Shown here piece after piece: positions 1 through 8,662 of a DNA stretch of 64,000 nt (position 1 is the stretch's first letter; the number at the start of each line of letters is the position of its first letter). This stretch comes from Luteimicrobium sp049844995 (GTDB lineage: Bacteria; Actinomycetota; Actinomycetes; Actinomycetales; Cellulomonadaceae), in assembly GCF_049844995.1 (NCBI RefSeq), contig NZ_JBNCMC010000008.1, positions 46,310 to 110,309 of the forward strand. Direction: 5' to 3'. The notes under the pieces were generated by a model, which saw only the letters and a program-made list of their open reading frames with translations, had not been told where the DNA came from and searched no databases. Position numbers and translations under genes: made by a program.

Positions 1-127
1 GGAGCGCGAACGCGCGCGGGGAGAGGGAACCGTGCATCGGGCGACCGTAGGGGCTGCATCCTGACGCCCACCTGACCGGTTCGCCCGTCGCGCGCCGTGG
101 ACCCGGCGGGCCACGGGCCCGCGACCC

Positions 128-133
128 TACGAT
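128..133 (+). promoter_or_regulatory. Putative -10 element of a leaderless promoter
   Basis: TACGAT lies exactly 6 nt before the GTG start of the response regulator. There is no Shine-Dalgarno-like sequence in between. Transcription would therefore begin at or next to the start codon, the usual leaderless layout of actinobacteria. No convincing -35 box is seen. The rest of positions 1-127 holds nothing I can name. Confidence 0.5.
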
Positions 134-139
134 GGCGCC

Positions 140-799
140 GTGGCCGTGATCGGCGTGTGCGAGGACGACCCGAGGATCCGGGGCGTCGTCCGCGACGCGC
201 TCGAGCACGCGGGGCACGAGGTCCGGCTCGCCTACCGGGGCACGGAGGCGGTGCGCTCGTTCGGCCCGGAGTCCGGCGTCGAGGTCCTCGTGCTCGACAT
301 CGGCCTGCCCGACGGCGACGGCCGCGACGTCTGCCAGGCGCTGCGCGGCGCCGGGCAGCAGGCGCCCGTCCTCTTCCTCACGGCCCGCGACGCGCTCACC
401 GACCTCGTGTCCGGGTTCGGCGCGGGCGGCGACGACTACCTGACCAAGCCGTTCGCCGTCGCGGAGCTGCAGGTTCGCGTGGCCGCGCTCGTCCACCGCG
501 GACGCCCGTCCGTCCCGCCGAGCGGGCTGAGCCTCGACCCGGCCGCGTTCGCCGTCCGCTGGGGCGACGCGGCCGCGCAGCTCACCCCGACCGAGTACCG
601 GGTGCTGGCGGCGCTCGCCGGGCGGCGCGGCGACGTCGTCCGGCGGCACGAGCTCGTCGCGGCCGGGTGGCCCCTGGGCGCGCAGGTCGCGGAGAACACA
701 CTCGACTCCTTCGTCCGGCGGGTGCGCGCCAAGCTCGAGTCGGTCGGCGCGACCGTCGAGATCGAGACCGTCCGCGGCGTCGGCTACGTGCTCCGATGA
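140..799 (+). CDS. OmpR/PhoB-family response regulator
   Basis: A 219-residue two-component response regulator. The N-terminal receiver domain (about 1-115) shows the acidic pair at 9-10, the phospho-acceptor Asp53 in VLDIGLPDGD and Lys103 in LTKPF. The C-terminal winged-helix effector (about 130-219) contains the family pattern TPTEYRVL and ends in the typical RGVGYVLR. It probably binds DNA as a phosphorylated dimer. The stop codon overlaps the ATG of the next histidine kinase (ATGA), so the two are translationally coupled. The GTG start is chosen for the -10-like hexamer 6 nt upstream. Its target is unknown; the PadR-ABC operon directly downstream is a candidate. Confidence 0.95.
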   Translation: MAVIGVCEDDPRIRGVVRDALEHAGHEVRLAYRGTEAVRSFGPESGVEVLVLDIGLPDGDGRDVCQALRGAGQQAPVLFLTARDALTDLVSGFGAGGDDYLTKPFAVAELQVRVAALVHRGRPSVPPSGLSLDPAAFAVRWGDAAAQLTPTEYRVLAALAGRRGDVVRRHELVAAGWPLGAQVAENTLDSFVRRVRAKLESVGATVEIETVRGVGYVLR

Positions 800-2124
800 A
801 TCCCACCGGCGCCCGCAGCCTGCGCGCGCGGATCACCGCGACGACGGCGGCGGTCACGCTGCTCGGGGCCGTGGCGCTCACCGGCGTGGTGTGGTTCGTC
901 CTGGACCGCGTCGTCGCGGCCGACGCGCGCTCCGCCCTCGCCGACCGCACCGCCACGGTGTCGGCGGGGCTCACGGTCGACGGGTCCGACGTCACCCTCG
1001 ACACGAGCGCGGCGCGCGACGCCACCGTCTGGCTGTTCGCACCCGACGGCGCGCGCGTCGAGGGGCCGTCGGGCGGCGACCTGGACGCCGAGGCCGCCGC
1101 CGTCGCGCGCGACCCCGGCGCCGACCCGACCGAGTGGCACGACTGGCTGCTCCAGGCCGAGGACGTGACCGGGTCCGACGACGTGCTGGTCGTCGCGCTG
1201 CCCATCGGCGGGTACGAGTCGACCAAGCACCTCGCGGCCCTGCTCACGGCGCTCGTGGGCGTCGTCGTCGTGGCCGCGGTGACGGGGCTGACCGCCTGGT
1301 CGACGCGGCGGGCGCTCGCCCCGGTGACGGGCATGGCCCGCGAGGCGGCGGCGTGGAGCGCGGCCGACCTCGACCGCCGGTTCGGACTCGGTCCCCCGCG
1401 CGACGAGATCACCGAGCTGGGCAGCGTCCTCGACGGCCTGCTGGACCGCGCCGCCCAGGCGATCCGGTCCGAGCAGCGGCTCACGGCCGAGCTGGCGCAC
1501 GAGATCCGAACGCCGCTCACGGTGATCCGGGCGGAGGCGGAGCTCGCGGCCATGGACGCGACGGCGCGGGGCGCCTCGACGGAACGGCTCGACCAGATCG
1601 TCGCCTCGGTCGACACCCTCACCGGCGTCGTCACCACCCTCCTCGCGGTGAGCCGGGGCGAGCGGGTCGTCGACGCCCAGGTGCCCGTGGACGACGTCGT
1701 CCGGGCGGCGGTGGCGCTCGCCGCGCCCCCCGAGCACGCGGAGGTCGCCGTGGACGCCGCGCCCGGAGTGGTGGTCGCCGTCCCGCTCGAGGTCGCGTCG
1801 CAGGCGCTCTCGCCCGTCGTCGCCAACGCCTTCCGGTACGCGCGCTCGCGGGTGCGGGTGGCCGCCCGGGTCACGGGCGACCACGTGGAGGTCACGGTCG
1901 AGGACGACGGCCCGGGCGTCGACCCGGACGCCGCCGACGAGATCTTCGAGCCGGGGCGCCGCGGGCCCGGCAGCCCGGGTGCCGGGCTCGGGCTTCCCCT
2001 GGCGCGGAGGGTCGCCCGGCTGGCGGGCGGCGACGTCCGACTCGACCGCCCCCGGCCGGCCCGGTTCGTCGTCGCGCTGCCCTCCGGACGCACTATTCCC
2101 CCGGGGTATACCTCCGGTGTATAG
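796..2124 (+). CDS. Membrane sensor histidine kinase
   Basis: A 442-residue partner of the preceding regulator. It has a transmembrane helix near 16-36, an extracytoplasmic sensor of about 110 residues, and a second helix near 150-172. A HAMP-like linker leads to the H-box ELAHEIRTPLTVIRAE with the phosphorylated His at 235. The ATP-binding domain shows an N-box (VVANAFRYA), G1 (EDDGPGVD) and G2 (GAGLGLPLARR). The ATG lies inside the end of the response-regulator gene. The gene ends only 8 nt before the padR start, and the padR operator and -10 box lie within its last codons. The stimulus cannot be told from sequence. Confidence 0.95.
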   Translation: MNPTGARSLRARITATTAAVTLLGAVALTGVVWFVLDRVVAADARSALADRTATVSAGLTVDGSDVTLDTSAARDATVWLFAPDGARVEGPSGGDLDAEAAAVARDPGADPTEWHDWLLQAEDVTGSDDVLVVALPIGGYESTKHLAALLTALVGVVVVAAVTGLTAWSTRRALAPVTGMAREAAAWSAADLDRRFGLGPPRDEITELGSVLDGLLDRAAQAIRSEQRLTAELAHEIRTPLTVIRAEAELAAMDATARGASTERLDQIVASVDTLTGVVTTLLAVSRGERVVDAQVPVDDVVRAAVALAAPPEHAEVAVDAAPGVVVAVPLEVASQALSPVVANAFRYARSRVRVAARVTGDHVEVTVEDDGPGVDPDAADEIFEPGRRGPGSPGAGLGLPLARRVARLAGGDVRLDRPRPARFVVALPSGRTIPPGYTSGV

Positions 2125-2125
2125 T
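2107..2125 (+). promoter_or_regulatory. Putative PadR operator overlapping a leaderless -10 box
   Basis: TATAC (2107-2111), a 7-nt spacer and GTATA (2119-2123) form an inverted repeat. TATAGT (2120-2125) is a good -10 hexamer 7 nt before the padR ATG at 2133. Bound repressor would cover the -10 box, suggesting that PadR represses its own operon. Repeat and spacing are seen in the sequence; binding is inferred. Confidence 0.5.
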
Positions 2126-2132
2126 CGCGGGC

Positions 2133-2657
2133 ATGAGCGTCCCGCTGACCCTTCTCGGCCTCCTCGAGCGTGAGCCCTCTCACGGCTACGACCTCAAGCG
2201 CGCCTACGACGCGTGGTTCGGCCACGACAAGCCCCTGCCGTTCGGGCAGGTCTACTCCACGCTGGCGCGGCTCACCCGGGACGGGAAGGTCGTCGTCAGC
2301 GAGACCGAGGCCGGCTCCGGCCCCGAGCGCAAGCGCTACGTGATCACGGAGGAGGGTGCGTCCGACGTCGAGACGTGGCTCCAGGAGCCCGTCGCCCCCG
2401 AGCCCCACCTCCAGTCCGTGCTGTTCAGCAAGGTGGTGCTCGCGATCCTCCTGGGCCGCGACGCCCACGACTACCTCGACACCCAGAAGGTCGCCCACCT
2501 CGACCGCATGCGCGAGCTCACCGAGCTCCGCCGCACGGGCGAGCTCCTCGACACGCTCCTCGCCGACAACGCCCTCTTCCACCTCGAGGCCGACCTGCGC
2601 TGGATCGACGTCACCGTCGCCCGCCTCGACCAGCTCACCCGGGAGATCCGCTCATGA
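2133..2657 (+). CDS. PadR-family transcriptional regulator
   Basis: A 174-residue PadR regulator. The N-terminal winged helix opens with LTLLGLLEREPSHGYDLKRAY, cut here by family habit at LLEREPSHGYDLK, and includes the wing segment KRYVITEEG. A C-terminal helical dimerisation region follows (about 95-174). PadR proteins are ligand-responsive repressors, often of the transporter genes beside them. The stop codon overlaps the ATG of an ABC ATPase by 4 nt, so it sits at the head of a padR-ATPase-permease operon. The ATG is placed 7 nt after a TATAGT hexamer, with an inverted repeat over that box, pointing to autoregulation. Confidence 0.93.
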   Translation: MSVPLTLLGLLEREPSHGYDLKRAYDAWFGHDKPLPFGQVYSTLARLTRDGKVVVSETEAGSGPERKRYVITEEGASDVETWLQEPVAPEPHLQSVLFSKVVLAILLGRDAHDYLDTQKVAHLDRMRELTELRRTGELLDTLLADNALFHLEADLRWIDVTVARLDQLTREIRS

Positions 2658-3388
2658 CCGCCCAGCCCACGTCCGCCATCCTCGAGGCTCGCGGACTCGC
2701 CCTCTCGTTCGGCCCGACACCCGCGCTGCGTGGCGCCGACCTCGTCGTCGACCGCGGCGAGCTCGTCGCCATCATGGGCCCCAGCGGCTCCGGCAAGACG
2801 ACCCTCCTGCACTGCCTGGCCGGGATCCTCGTGCCCGACGACGGGCAGGTCTGGTTCGACGGCACCCGCGTCGACACGCTGGGCGAGACCGGCCGTTCCG
2901 CGTTGCGCCGCGACCGGTTCGGCTTCGTGTTCCAGTTCGGCCAGCTCGTCCCCGAGCTTACCGCGGTGGAGAACGTCGCCCTCCCCCTGCTGCTCTCCGG
3001 GGTCAAGCGGGGTCCGGCGCTCGAGGCCGCGAGGTCGTGGTTCGAGCGGCTCGAGCTGGACGGGCTCGAGCACCGCCGGTCCGGCGAGCTGTCCGGCGGT
3101 CAGGCCCAGCGGGTCGCCCTCGCCCGCGGCCTCGTCGCCCAGCCCCCGGTCCTCTTCGCCGACGAGCCCACCGGCTCTCTCGACTCCCTCACCGGCGAGA
3201 AGGTCATGGACCTCCTGTCGGTCGCCGCCCGCGAGCAGGGCACCACCGTCGTCCTCGTGACGCACGAGGCGCGCGTCGCCGCCTACGCGGACCGGCTCGT
3301 CCTCGTGCGCGACGGCAAGGTCACGTCGCCCGCACCGGTCGCCGCTCCGTCCTCCCTGCCCGCCGCGTCGAACGGTGGCCGGTCGTGA
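2654..3388 (+). CDS. ABC transporter ATP-binding protein (MacB/LolD-like)
   Basis: A 244-residue ATPase with Walker A GPSGSGKT (about 44-51), Q-loop QFGQL, signature LSGGQAQRVALARGL, Walker B PVLFADEPTGSLD and H-loop VLVTHE. The ADEPTGSLDS form and the small single-domain size are typical of the MacB/LolD/BceA group that pairs with FtsX-like permeases. That pairing is met here: the stop overlaps the GTG start of an FtsX permease. The complex may export a peptide, lipid or drug, or act as a mechanotransmitter. The substrate is unknown. PadR control is inferred from operon position. Confidence 0.94.
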   Translation: MTAQPTSAILEARGLALSFGPTPALRGADLVVDRGELVAIMGPSGSGKTTLLHCLAGILVPDDGQVWFDGTRVDTLGETGRSALRRDRFGFVFQFGQLVPELTAVENVALPLLLSGVKRGPALEAARSWFERLELDGLEHRRSGELSGGQAQRVALARGLVAQPPVLFADEPTGSLDSLTGEKVMDLLSVAAREQGTTVVLVTHEARVAAYADRLVLVRDGKVTSPAPVAAPSSLPAASNGGRS

Positions 3389-5658
3389 TCCGCCTCGGCC
3401 TCCGGCTCGCCGTGGTCGGCGGGCGGGAGGCGCTCGTCCGGCTCGCCGTGACCGGCGCCGCGATCGCGCTCGGCGTCGGGCTCCTGCTGACGATGGTCGC
3501 CGGGCTCAACGCCGTCGGCGGTCAGAACCAGCGGTACGCGTGGCTCGAGACGGGCTTCGGCCCGACGACGGTCGCGGGCGCCACGCAGTCGTCCGACGCC
3601 GGCACCGGCACGGTCGACCCCCTGTGGTGGCAGCTGTCCTCCGACAAGTTCGAGGGGAAGACCATCGGCCGCGTGGACGTCGCCGCCACCGGCCCCGACT
3701 CTCCCCTGCCGCCCGGCGTCGACGCGCTCCCCGGCCCCGGGCAGTACGTGGCCTCGCCGGCGATGCAGAAGCTGCTCGCCTCCACGCCCGACGCCGAGCT
3801 CGCAGCACGCTACGGCTCGCCCGCGAACGTCGGGACCATCGGCGACGCCGCCCTGCCCTCGCCCGACTCGCTCGCGATCATCGTGGGCCGCACCCCCGCC
3901 GAGCTGTCTCCGTCGGGACACGCGATCCAGGTCACGAGCATCGCGACGGTCTCGCCGAGCCAGTGCAGCGGCGAGGCGTGCGCCGTCGGGCTCGGGATGA
4001 ACGAGAACGCCGTGGCGCTCGTGTTCGGCGTGGTGGGCGTGGGGCTCGTGATCCCGATCCTCGTGTTCATCGGCGCCGCGACACGCCTGTCCGCGGCCCG
4101 GCGCGAGCAGCGGCTCGCCGCGATGCGGCTCGTCGGGGCGACACCGCGCCAGGTGCGGACGGTCGCCGCGATGGAGTCCGTCGTGGCCGCGGCGGCCGGG
4201 AGCGTGCTGGGCTTCGCCGTCTTCTTCGCGCTGCGGCCGCTCGTGCTCCGGATCCCGCTCACGGGCTCGCGGTTCCAGCCGGCCGACTACGGCCTCACGG
4301 TCGTGGACGTCGTCGTGGTGCTGCTGGCCGTCCCGCTCGCCGCGGCCGTGGCGTCCCGGTTCGCGATGCGCCGCGTCGTCGTCTCGCCCCTCGGCGTCAC
4401 CCGCCGGACGACGCCGTCCGACCCGAGCGCGTGGCGCGTCGTCCCCTTCGTGGCCGGCCTCGCCTGGTTCGGCTACCTCGCGATCGACGGACCGCCGGAG
4501 GGCAACGGCGGGCAGCTCGGCGCGTACCTGGGCGGGGCCGCGCTCGTCATGGTCGGGCTGGTCGTCGCGGGGCCGTGGCTCACCCGCGCGGGGGCGCGGC
4601 TCCTCGCCGTCCGCACCGGCCGGCCGGCCGTGCTCCTCGCCGGGCGACGTCTCGGGGACGACCCGCGGGCCGCGTTCCGCAGCGTCAGCGGGCTCATCCT
4701 CGCGCTCTTCATCGGCACTGCGGCGACCGCGACGATCACCACGTTCGTCGCCGAGCGCGGGCCTGCGGCCGTCTCGACGGCCGCGGGGAACGTGCTCGTC
4801 CAACAGCTCGAGAGCCGGCGCGAGGCCGGGACGACCGTCACCGTCCCCGACTCCGTGGTCGCGGACCTGCACGACGTGCCGGGCGTCTCGGGCGTCGCCG
4901 TCGTGCACGCCGGCCCGGACGCCCAGCCCGAGGATCTCGGCATCCCCGACGGGCTCTGGGGGCACCCCGGGTACGTGGCGTGCGACCAGCTGGCCGGGAT
5001 GCCCTCGTGGGGCGAGTGCGCCCCCGGCGCGAGCGTCGCGCTGATGGCCTACGACGTGACGTCCGACCGGACGGGCGTCGTCTGGCCGGCCGCCGACGTG
5101 GACGCGAGCTCGCTCGACCAGCTCGACACCCTGGGCGTCGGCGTCCAGACGGACGGCTCGACGGGCGCCGTCGAGGGGGCTCGCACGGTGCTCGAGGGCG
5201 CCTTCCCCGACGCGATGACGCCGTTCACGGTGCACGAGGACCAGTCGGACACGACGAACGGTCTGAACCAGTACGAGCGCCTCGCGGAGGTGATCGTGGC
5301 GATCAGCCTCGTGATCGGCGGGTGCAGCCTCGCCGTCAGCGCGGCGGGTTCCGTGACCGAGCGCAAGCGCCCGTTCAGCCTGCTGCGCCTCACCGGCGTC
5401 CCGCTCGGGATGCTGCGGCGCGTCGTGACGCTCGAGACCGCGGTGCCGTTGCTCGTCGGGGCGGTCGTCGCGGTGGCCGCGGGCTTCGGGATGGCTCAGC
5501 TGTTCCTCACCGCCCAGCTCGACTACGACCTCACGGCGCCCGGGGGCGCGTACTGGGGGTCGGTCGGGATCGGGCTGGTCATCGGGCTCGGCGTCATCGC
5601 GTCGACGTTCCCGCTGCTGCGGCGCGTCACCGGCCCGGAGACCGCCCGCAACGACTAG
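3385..5658 (+). CDS. FtsX-like ABC transporter permease
   Basis: A 757-residue membrane protein with two FtsX/MacB-type core domains. There is an N-terminal helix (about 18-40) and a periplasmic segment of about 170 residues. A three-helix core follows around 210-330, with the cytoplasmic coupling motif REQRLAAMRLVGATPRQV. A second core closes the protein (about 635-750), again with the pattern RPFSLLRLTGVPLGML. Both ATP-coupled transmembrane halves are thus in one chain. The GTG start overlaps the TGA of the ATPase. The stop codon overlaps the stop of the convergent aldo/keto reductase (shared CTAG), leaving no room for a terminator between them. Confidence 0.93.
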   Translation: MIRLGLRLAVVGGREALVRLAVTGAAIALGVGLLLTMVAGLNAVGGQNQRYAWLETGFGPTTVAGATQSSDAGTGTVDPLWWQLSSDKFEGKTIGRVDVAATGPDSPLPPGVDALPGPGQYVASPAMQKLLASTPDAELAARYGSPANVGTIGDAALPSPDSLAIIVGRTPAELSPSGHAIQVTSIATVSPSQCSGEACAVGLGMNENAVALVFGVVGVGLVIPILVFIGAATRLSAARREQRLAAMRLVGATPRQVRTVAAMESVVAAAAGSVLGFAVFFALRPLVLRIPLTGSRFQPADYGLTVVDVVVVLLAVPLAAAVASRFAMRRVVVSPLGVTRRTTPSDPSAWRVVPFVAGLAWFGYLAIDGPPEGNGGQLGAYLGGAALVMVGLVVAGPWLTRAGARLLAVRTGRPAVLLAGRRLGDDPRAAFRSVSGLILALFIGTAATATITTFVAERGPAAVSTAAGNVLVQQLESRREAGTTVTVPDSVVADLHDVPGVSGVAVVHAGPDAQPEDLGIPDGLWGHPGYVACDQLAGMPSWGECAPGASVALMAYDVTSDRTGVVWPAADVDASSLDQLDTLGVGVQTDGSTGAVEGARTVLEGAFPDAMTPFTVHEDQSDTTNGLNQYERLAEVIVAISLVIGGCSLAVSAAGSVTERKRPFSLLRLTGVPLGMLRRVVTLETAVPLLVGAVVAVAAGFGMAQLFLTAQLDYDLTAPGGAYWGSVGIGLVIGLGVIASTFPLLRRVTGPETARND

Positions 5659-6656
5659 GACCGGGCGGCCGCGTCGAGGGCCGCCCAGGCGGCGTCGTCG
5701 AGCGGCTCCGCGACCCAGCGGGCGCCGCTCGCGGCGTGCTCGGGCCGCCCGAACCCGGCGACGACGCACGCCACCTCGGGCGCGCGCAGCGGGAACCGCA
5801 TCGCGGCGTGCGGCAGCGCAACGCCCGCCTCGTCGCACGTCCGGGCCAGCCCTCGGGCGAGAGCCAGCAGCGGTGCGGGAGCGAGGCCGTAGTCGAACCG
5901 GGCGTCGTCGGGCGGCCAGCGGCGCGCCAGCAGGCCCGAGTTGAACGGCGCCGCCGCGACCACGCTCACGCCCCTCGCGGCACAGTCCGCGAGCAGGGGC
6001 GCGGCCGACCGGTCCGCGAGCGTCCAGCGGCCCGCGACCATGACGGCGTCGACGTCGGACTCGGCCACGATCCGCCGGAGCGGCTCGACCAGGTTCATCC
6101 CGGCGCCCACGGCCCCGACGACGCCCTCGTCCCTCAGCCGGCACAGTGCCGGGACCGCCTCGCTGATCGCGTCGTCCATGTGGTCCTCGGGATCGTGGAC
6201 GTAGACGACGTCGACGCGGTCCAGCCCCAGCCGGGCGAGGCTCGACTCGAGGCTCCGCAGCACGCCGTCCCGCGAGTAGTCGCGTCGCCGGGTCAGGTCG
6301 TCGGGGACGGCGAACCCGCCGGTCGCGAGGTCGGACCCGGTCGGCGCCCCGTTCGGGACGAGCAGGCGGCCGACCTTCGTGGACACGACGTACTCGTCGC
6401 GCGGACGGCCCCGCAGCGCCGCGCCCAGGCGCCGCTCCGACAGTCCGAGCCCGTAGTGGGGCGCCGTGTCGAAGTACCGCACGCCCCCGTCCCACGCCGC
6501 GTCGACGGTCGCGCGGGCGTCCTCGTCCGAGACGGGCCGGTACAGGTTCCCGACCGGGGCGGCGCCGAACCCCAGCTCCGTCACCCGCACCGTCGTCGCG
6601 CCCAGGGTCCGCGCCGGCAGGGCGGCGCCGCCCCGCGAAGTCGGGGTGTGCGTCAT
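5655..6656 (-). CDS. Aldo/keto reductase, probable L-fucose dehydrogenase
   Basis: A 333-residue NAD(P)-dependent oxidoreductase of the aldo/keto reductase barrel fold. The fold is shown by GFGAAPVGNLYRPV near the N-terminus, the catalytic segments FDTAPHYGLGLSERRLG and STKVGR, and VYVHDPEDH. Close relatives are D-threo-aldose 1-dehydrogenases and L-fucose dehydrogenases, which oxidise the C1 hydroxyl of fucopyranose to L-fucono-lactone. As last gene of the fuconate operon it would supply the first catabolic step; this is inferred from context. Its ATG overlaps the stop of the lactonase gene by 4 nt. Confidence 0.88.
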   Translation of the reverse strand: MTHTPTSRGGAALPARTLGATTVRVTELGFGAAPVGNLYRPVSDEDARATVDAAWDGGVRYFDTAPHYGLGLSERRLGAALRGRPRDEYVVSTKVGRLLVPNGAPTGSDLATGGFAVPDDLTRRRDYSRDGVLRSLESSLARLGLDRVDVVYVHDPEDHMDDAISEAVPALCRLRDEGVVGAVGAGMNLVEPLRRIVAESDVDAVMVAGRWTLADRSAAPLLADCAARGVSVVAAAPFNSGLLARRWPPDDARFDYGLAPAPLLALARGLARTCDEAGVALPHAAMRFPLRAPEVACVVAGFGRPEHAASGARWVAEPLDDAAWAALDAAARS

Positions 6657-7510
6657 CGTGGTCCCGTCCCCTCGTCGTCCAGCCCGTACCAACGCCTCGC
6701 CGTGCCGCCGAACACGGCGGCCCGCTCCGGCCCTGACAGCTCCGCCGCGAGCGCCTCGGCCGCGGCCACCACCCGGTCGTAGCCGCCCGCGAGCAGGCAC
6801 ACAGGCCAGTCGGACCCGAACATCACCCGCCCGGGCCCGAACGCATCCAGCACCACGTCGGCGTAGGGCCGCAGGTCGGCGACCTCCCACGTGTCGTGGT
6901 CGGCCTCGGTGACGAGACCGGAGAGCTTGGCCGCGACGTTCGCGCTCGCCGCGAGCTTCCGCACGTCCGACTCCCACGGCGCGATCACGCCCGACGCGAT
7001 GGGCGGCTTCCCGGCATGATCGAGGACGAACTTCAGCCCCGGCACCGCGCGCACGGTGTCGACGACCGCCGGAAGCTGGTCCGGCGTCACGACGAGGTCG
7101 TACGCGAGGCCGGCGTCGGCGACCGCCGCGAGCCCGCGCCGCACGTCGGGCCGGCACAGCCACCGCGGGTCCGGTTCCTCCTGCACCTGGTGCCGGACGC
7201 CGACGAGCGCCCGCCCGGCCGGCAGCCCGCGGAGGGCGTCGAGCCGGTCGCCCACGTCGGGGGCGGTGAGGTCGACCCAGCCGACGACCCCGGCGACCAG
7301 CGGGTCGCGCGCCGCGAGGGCGAGCAGCTCGGGTGTCTCCTCCGGCACGCAGACCGTCTGTACGACGACGGTCGCGTCGATGCCGTGCCGGGCCGCCGAC
7401 GGGCGCAGGTCGTCGACCGTGAACGTCCTGCGCAGCGCGGGCAGCGCGGCCGTCCACGGCTGGTCGCGGACCGCCAGGTCCCACACGTGGTGGTGAGCGT
7501 CGATGCGCAC
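6653..7510 (-). CDS. Amidohydrolase, probable L-fuconolactonase
   Basis: A 285-residue amidohydrolase-2 (COG3618 type) TIM-barrel hydrolase. The N-terminal metal ligands are in DAHHHVWD, a central motif is FVLDHAGKPP, and the late catalytic Asp is in FGSDWPVC. COG3618 members in sugar-acid operons open aldonolactones. Between a sugar dehydrogenase and a mutarotase it should convert L-fuconolactone to L-fuconate. The GTG start at 7510 has GGAG six bases upstream and gives the canonical start MRIDAHHH. Its TGA overlaps the ATG of the dehydrogenase. Confidence 0.9.
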   Translation of the reverse strand: MRIDAHHHVWDLAVRDQPWTAALPALRRTFTVDDLRPSAARHGIDATVVVQTVCVPEETPELLALAARDPLVAGVVGWVDLTAPDVGDRLDALRGLPAGRALVGVRHQVQEEPDPRWLCRPDVRRGLAAVADAGLAYDLVVTPDQLPAVVDTVRAVPGLKFVLDHAGKPPIASGVIAPWESDVRKLAASANVAAKLSGLVTEADHDTWEVADLRPYADVVLDAFGPGRVMFGSDWPVCLLAGGYDRVVAAAEALAAELSGPERAAVFGGTARRWYGLDDEGTGPR

Positions 7511-7550
7511 GCACAGCTCCTCTCCGTCCGGTACTGCCCTGTGTGTCGTC

Positions 7551-7886
7551 TCAGTCCAGGTGGAAGACCTCGACGGCGTCGGCCCACCACGCGCCGGGCC
7601 CCGCGCCGTCGACGGGCTCCTGGCACGGGTCGGTGCGACGCCACCACTCCTGCGTCGCCGGGTCGGCCGCCACGCGCGCGAGGTCCGCGGCGAGGTCGTC
7701 GCCCGTGTGCTCGAAGTAGGCCAGCAGGAGGCCGTCGCGCTCGAAGATCGAGTAGTTGCGGATGCCCGCCGCCCGGAGCGCGGCGAGCACCGGCTCGGGC
7801 ACCGCACGGTGCAGCGCCCGGTACTCGGCCTCCTTGCCGGGGCGGAGGCGGATGAGCTGCGCCACGCGGCGCACGGACTCGGCCAC
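7551..7886 (-). CDS. L-rhamnose/L-fucose mutarotase family protein
   Basis: A 111-residue protein of the RhaM (YiiL, COG3254) family of ferredoxin-like dimers that interconvert sugar anomers. Family signatures are RLRPGKEAEYRALH, IRNYSIFERDGLLLAYFEHTG cut at NYSIFERDGLLLAYFEH, and the C-terminal WWRRTDPCQEPV. Here it would speed anomer exchange of L-fucose so that the dehydrogenase gets its preferred form. It lies between the SDR (gap 11 nt) and the lactonase (gap 40 nt) of the same operon. The GTG start is chosen for family length. RhaM and fucose-acting members cannot be separated by eye; the fucose assignment is contextual. Confidence 0.88.
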   Translation of the reverse strand: MAESVRRVAQLIRLRPGKEAEYRALHRAVPEPVLAALRAAGIRNYSIFERDGLLLAYFEHTGDDLAADLARVAADPATQEWWRRTDPCQEPVDGAGPGAWWADAVEVFHLD

Positions 7887-7897
7887 GGTGCCGGTCC

Positions 7898-8662
7898 TCA
7901 GCCCCGCGGCCGGAGCCGCAGTCCGTCCATGCCGCCGTCGACCGCGAGCGACGTGCCCGTCGTCGAGCCGGACGCCGGCGACGCGAGGAACACGATGGCC
8001 TCCGCCACCTCGACCGCCGACACCAGCCTGCCGTGCGGCTGCCGGGCCTCGAGCGCAGCCCGCTCGGCGGCCGGGTCCGGCGCGGAGGCGAGCAGGCGCC
8101 CGATCCAGGGCGTGTCCGCGGTGCCGGGGCTGACGCAGTTGACCCGGACCCCGTCGCGGACGAGGTCGGCCGCCATCGCCCGGGTCAGGGACAGCACGGC
8201 GCCCTTGCTCGCGGAGTACAGCGCGCGGTCGGGCAGGCCGGCGGTCGCGGCGATCGAGCACGTGTTCACGATCGCGCCGCGCCCCGAGGCACGCAGTGCC
8301 GGCAGCGCGGCCCGGGACACCCGCACCATGCCGACGACGTTCACGTCCAGCACGCGCAGCCACTCGTCGTCGGGGTTGTCCTCGACGCCGCCCTGCGCCC
8401 CGATCCCCGCGTTGTTGACGACCACGTCGAGTCCGCCCAGCGCCTCGACGAGCGCCGCGACGGCCGCGCGGACCGCCGTGTCGTCGGTGACGTCCGCCGC
8501 CTCGTACGCCGCGACGTCCCGCCTCAGCTCGGGCGGCGGCTCCGACGCGCGGTCGAGGACCCCCACGCGGGCGCCGCGCCCGGCGAACAGGCCCGCGGTC
8601 GCGAGGCCGATGCCCGACGCGCCCCCCGTGACCAGGACCCGGAGGCCACTCAGCGCGCTCAT
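7898..8662 (-). CDS. SDR oxidoreductase, probable 2-keto-3-deoxy-L-fuconate dehydrogenase
   Basis: A 254-residue classical short-chain dehydrogenase. It has the nucleotide-binding motif TGGASGIG (about 12-19), NNAGIG, catalytic Ser in NTCSIAA, the YSASK Tyr-Lys pair, and the C-terminal DGGMDGLRL. Located next to an FAH-type hydrolase and downstream of fuconate dehydratase, it should oxidise 2-keto-3-deoxy-L-fuconate at C4 to the 2,4-diketo acid with NAD+. The ATG overlaps the stop of the hydrolase by one base (TGATG), implying coupled translation. Confidence 0.9.
   Translation of the reverse strand: MSALSGLRVLVTGGASGIGLATAGLFAGRGARVGVLDRASEPPPELRRDVAAYEAADVTDDTAVRAAVAALVEALGGLDVVVNNAGIGAQGGVEDNPDDEWLRVLDVNVVGMVRVSRAALPALRASGRGAIVNTCSIAATAGLPDRALYSASKGAVLSLTRAMAADLVRDGVRVNCVSPGTADTPWIGRLLASAPDPAAERAALEARQPHGRLVSAVEVAEAIVFLASPASGSTTGTSLAVDGGMDGLRLRPRG

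Noticed and set aside
3283..6495. A 1070-codon minus-strand open frame over the FtsX permease and aldo/keto reductase
   Set aside because: It covers genes with clear families in other frames and has shadow-type composition.
7551..7886. Reading the cluster as an L-rhamnose rather than L-fucose pathway because of the RhaM-like gene
   Set aside because: The dehydratase matches L-fuconate dehydratase in its N-terminal and active-site segments, and the mutarotase family acts on both sugars.
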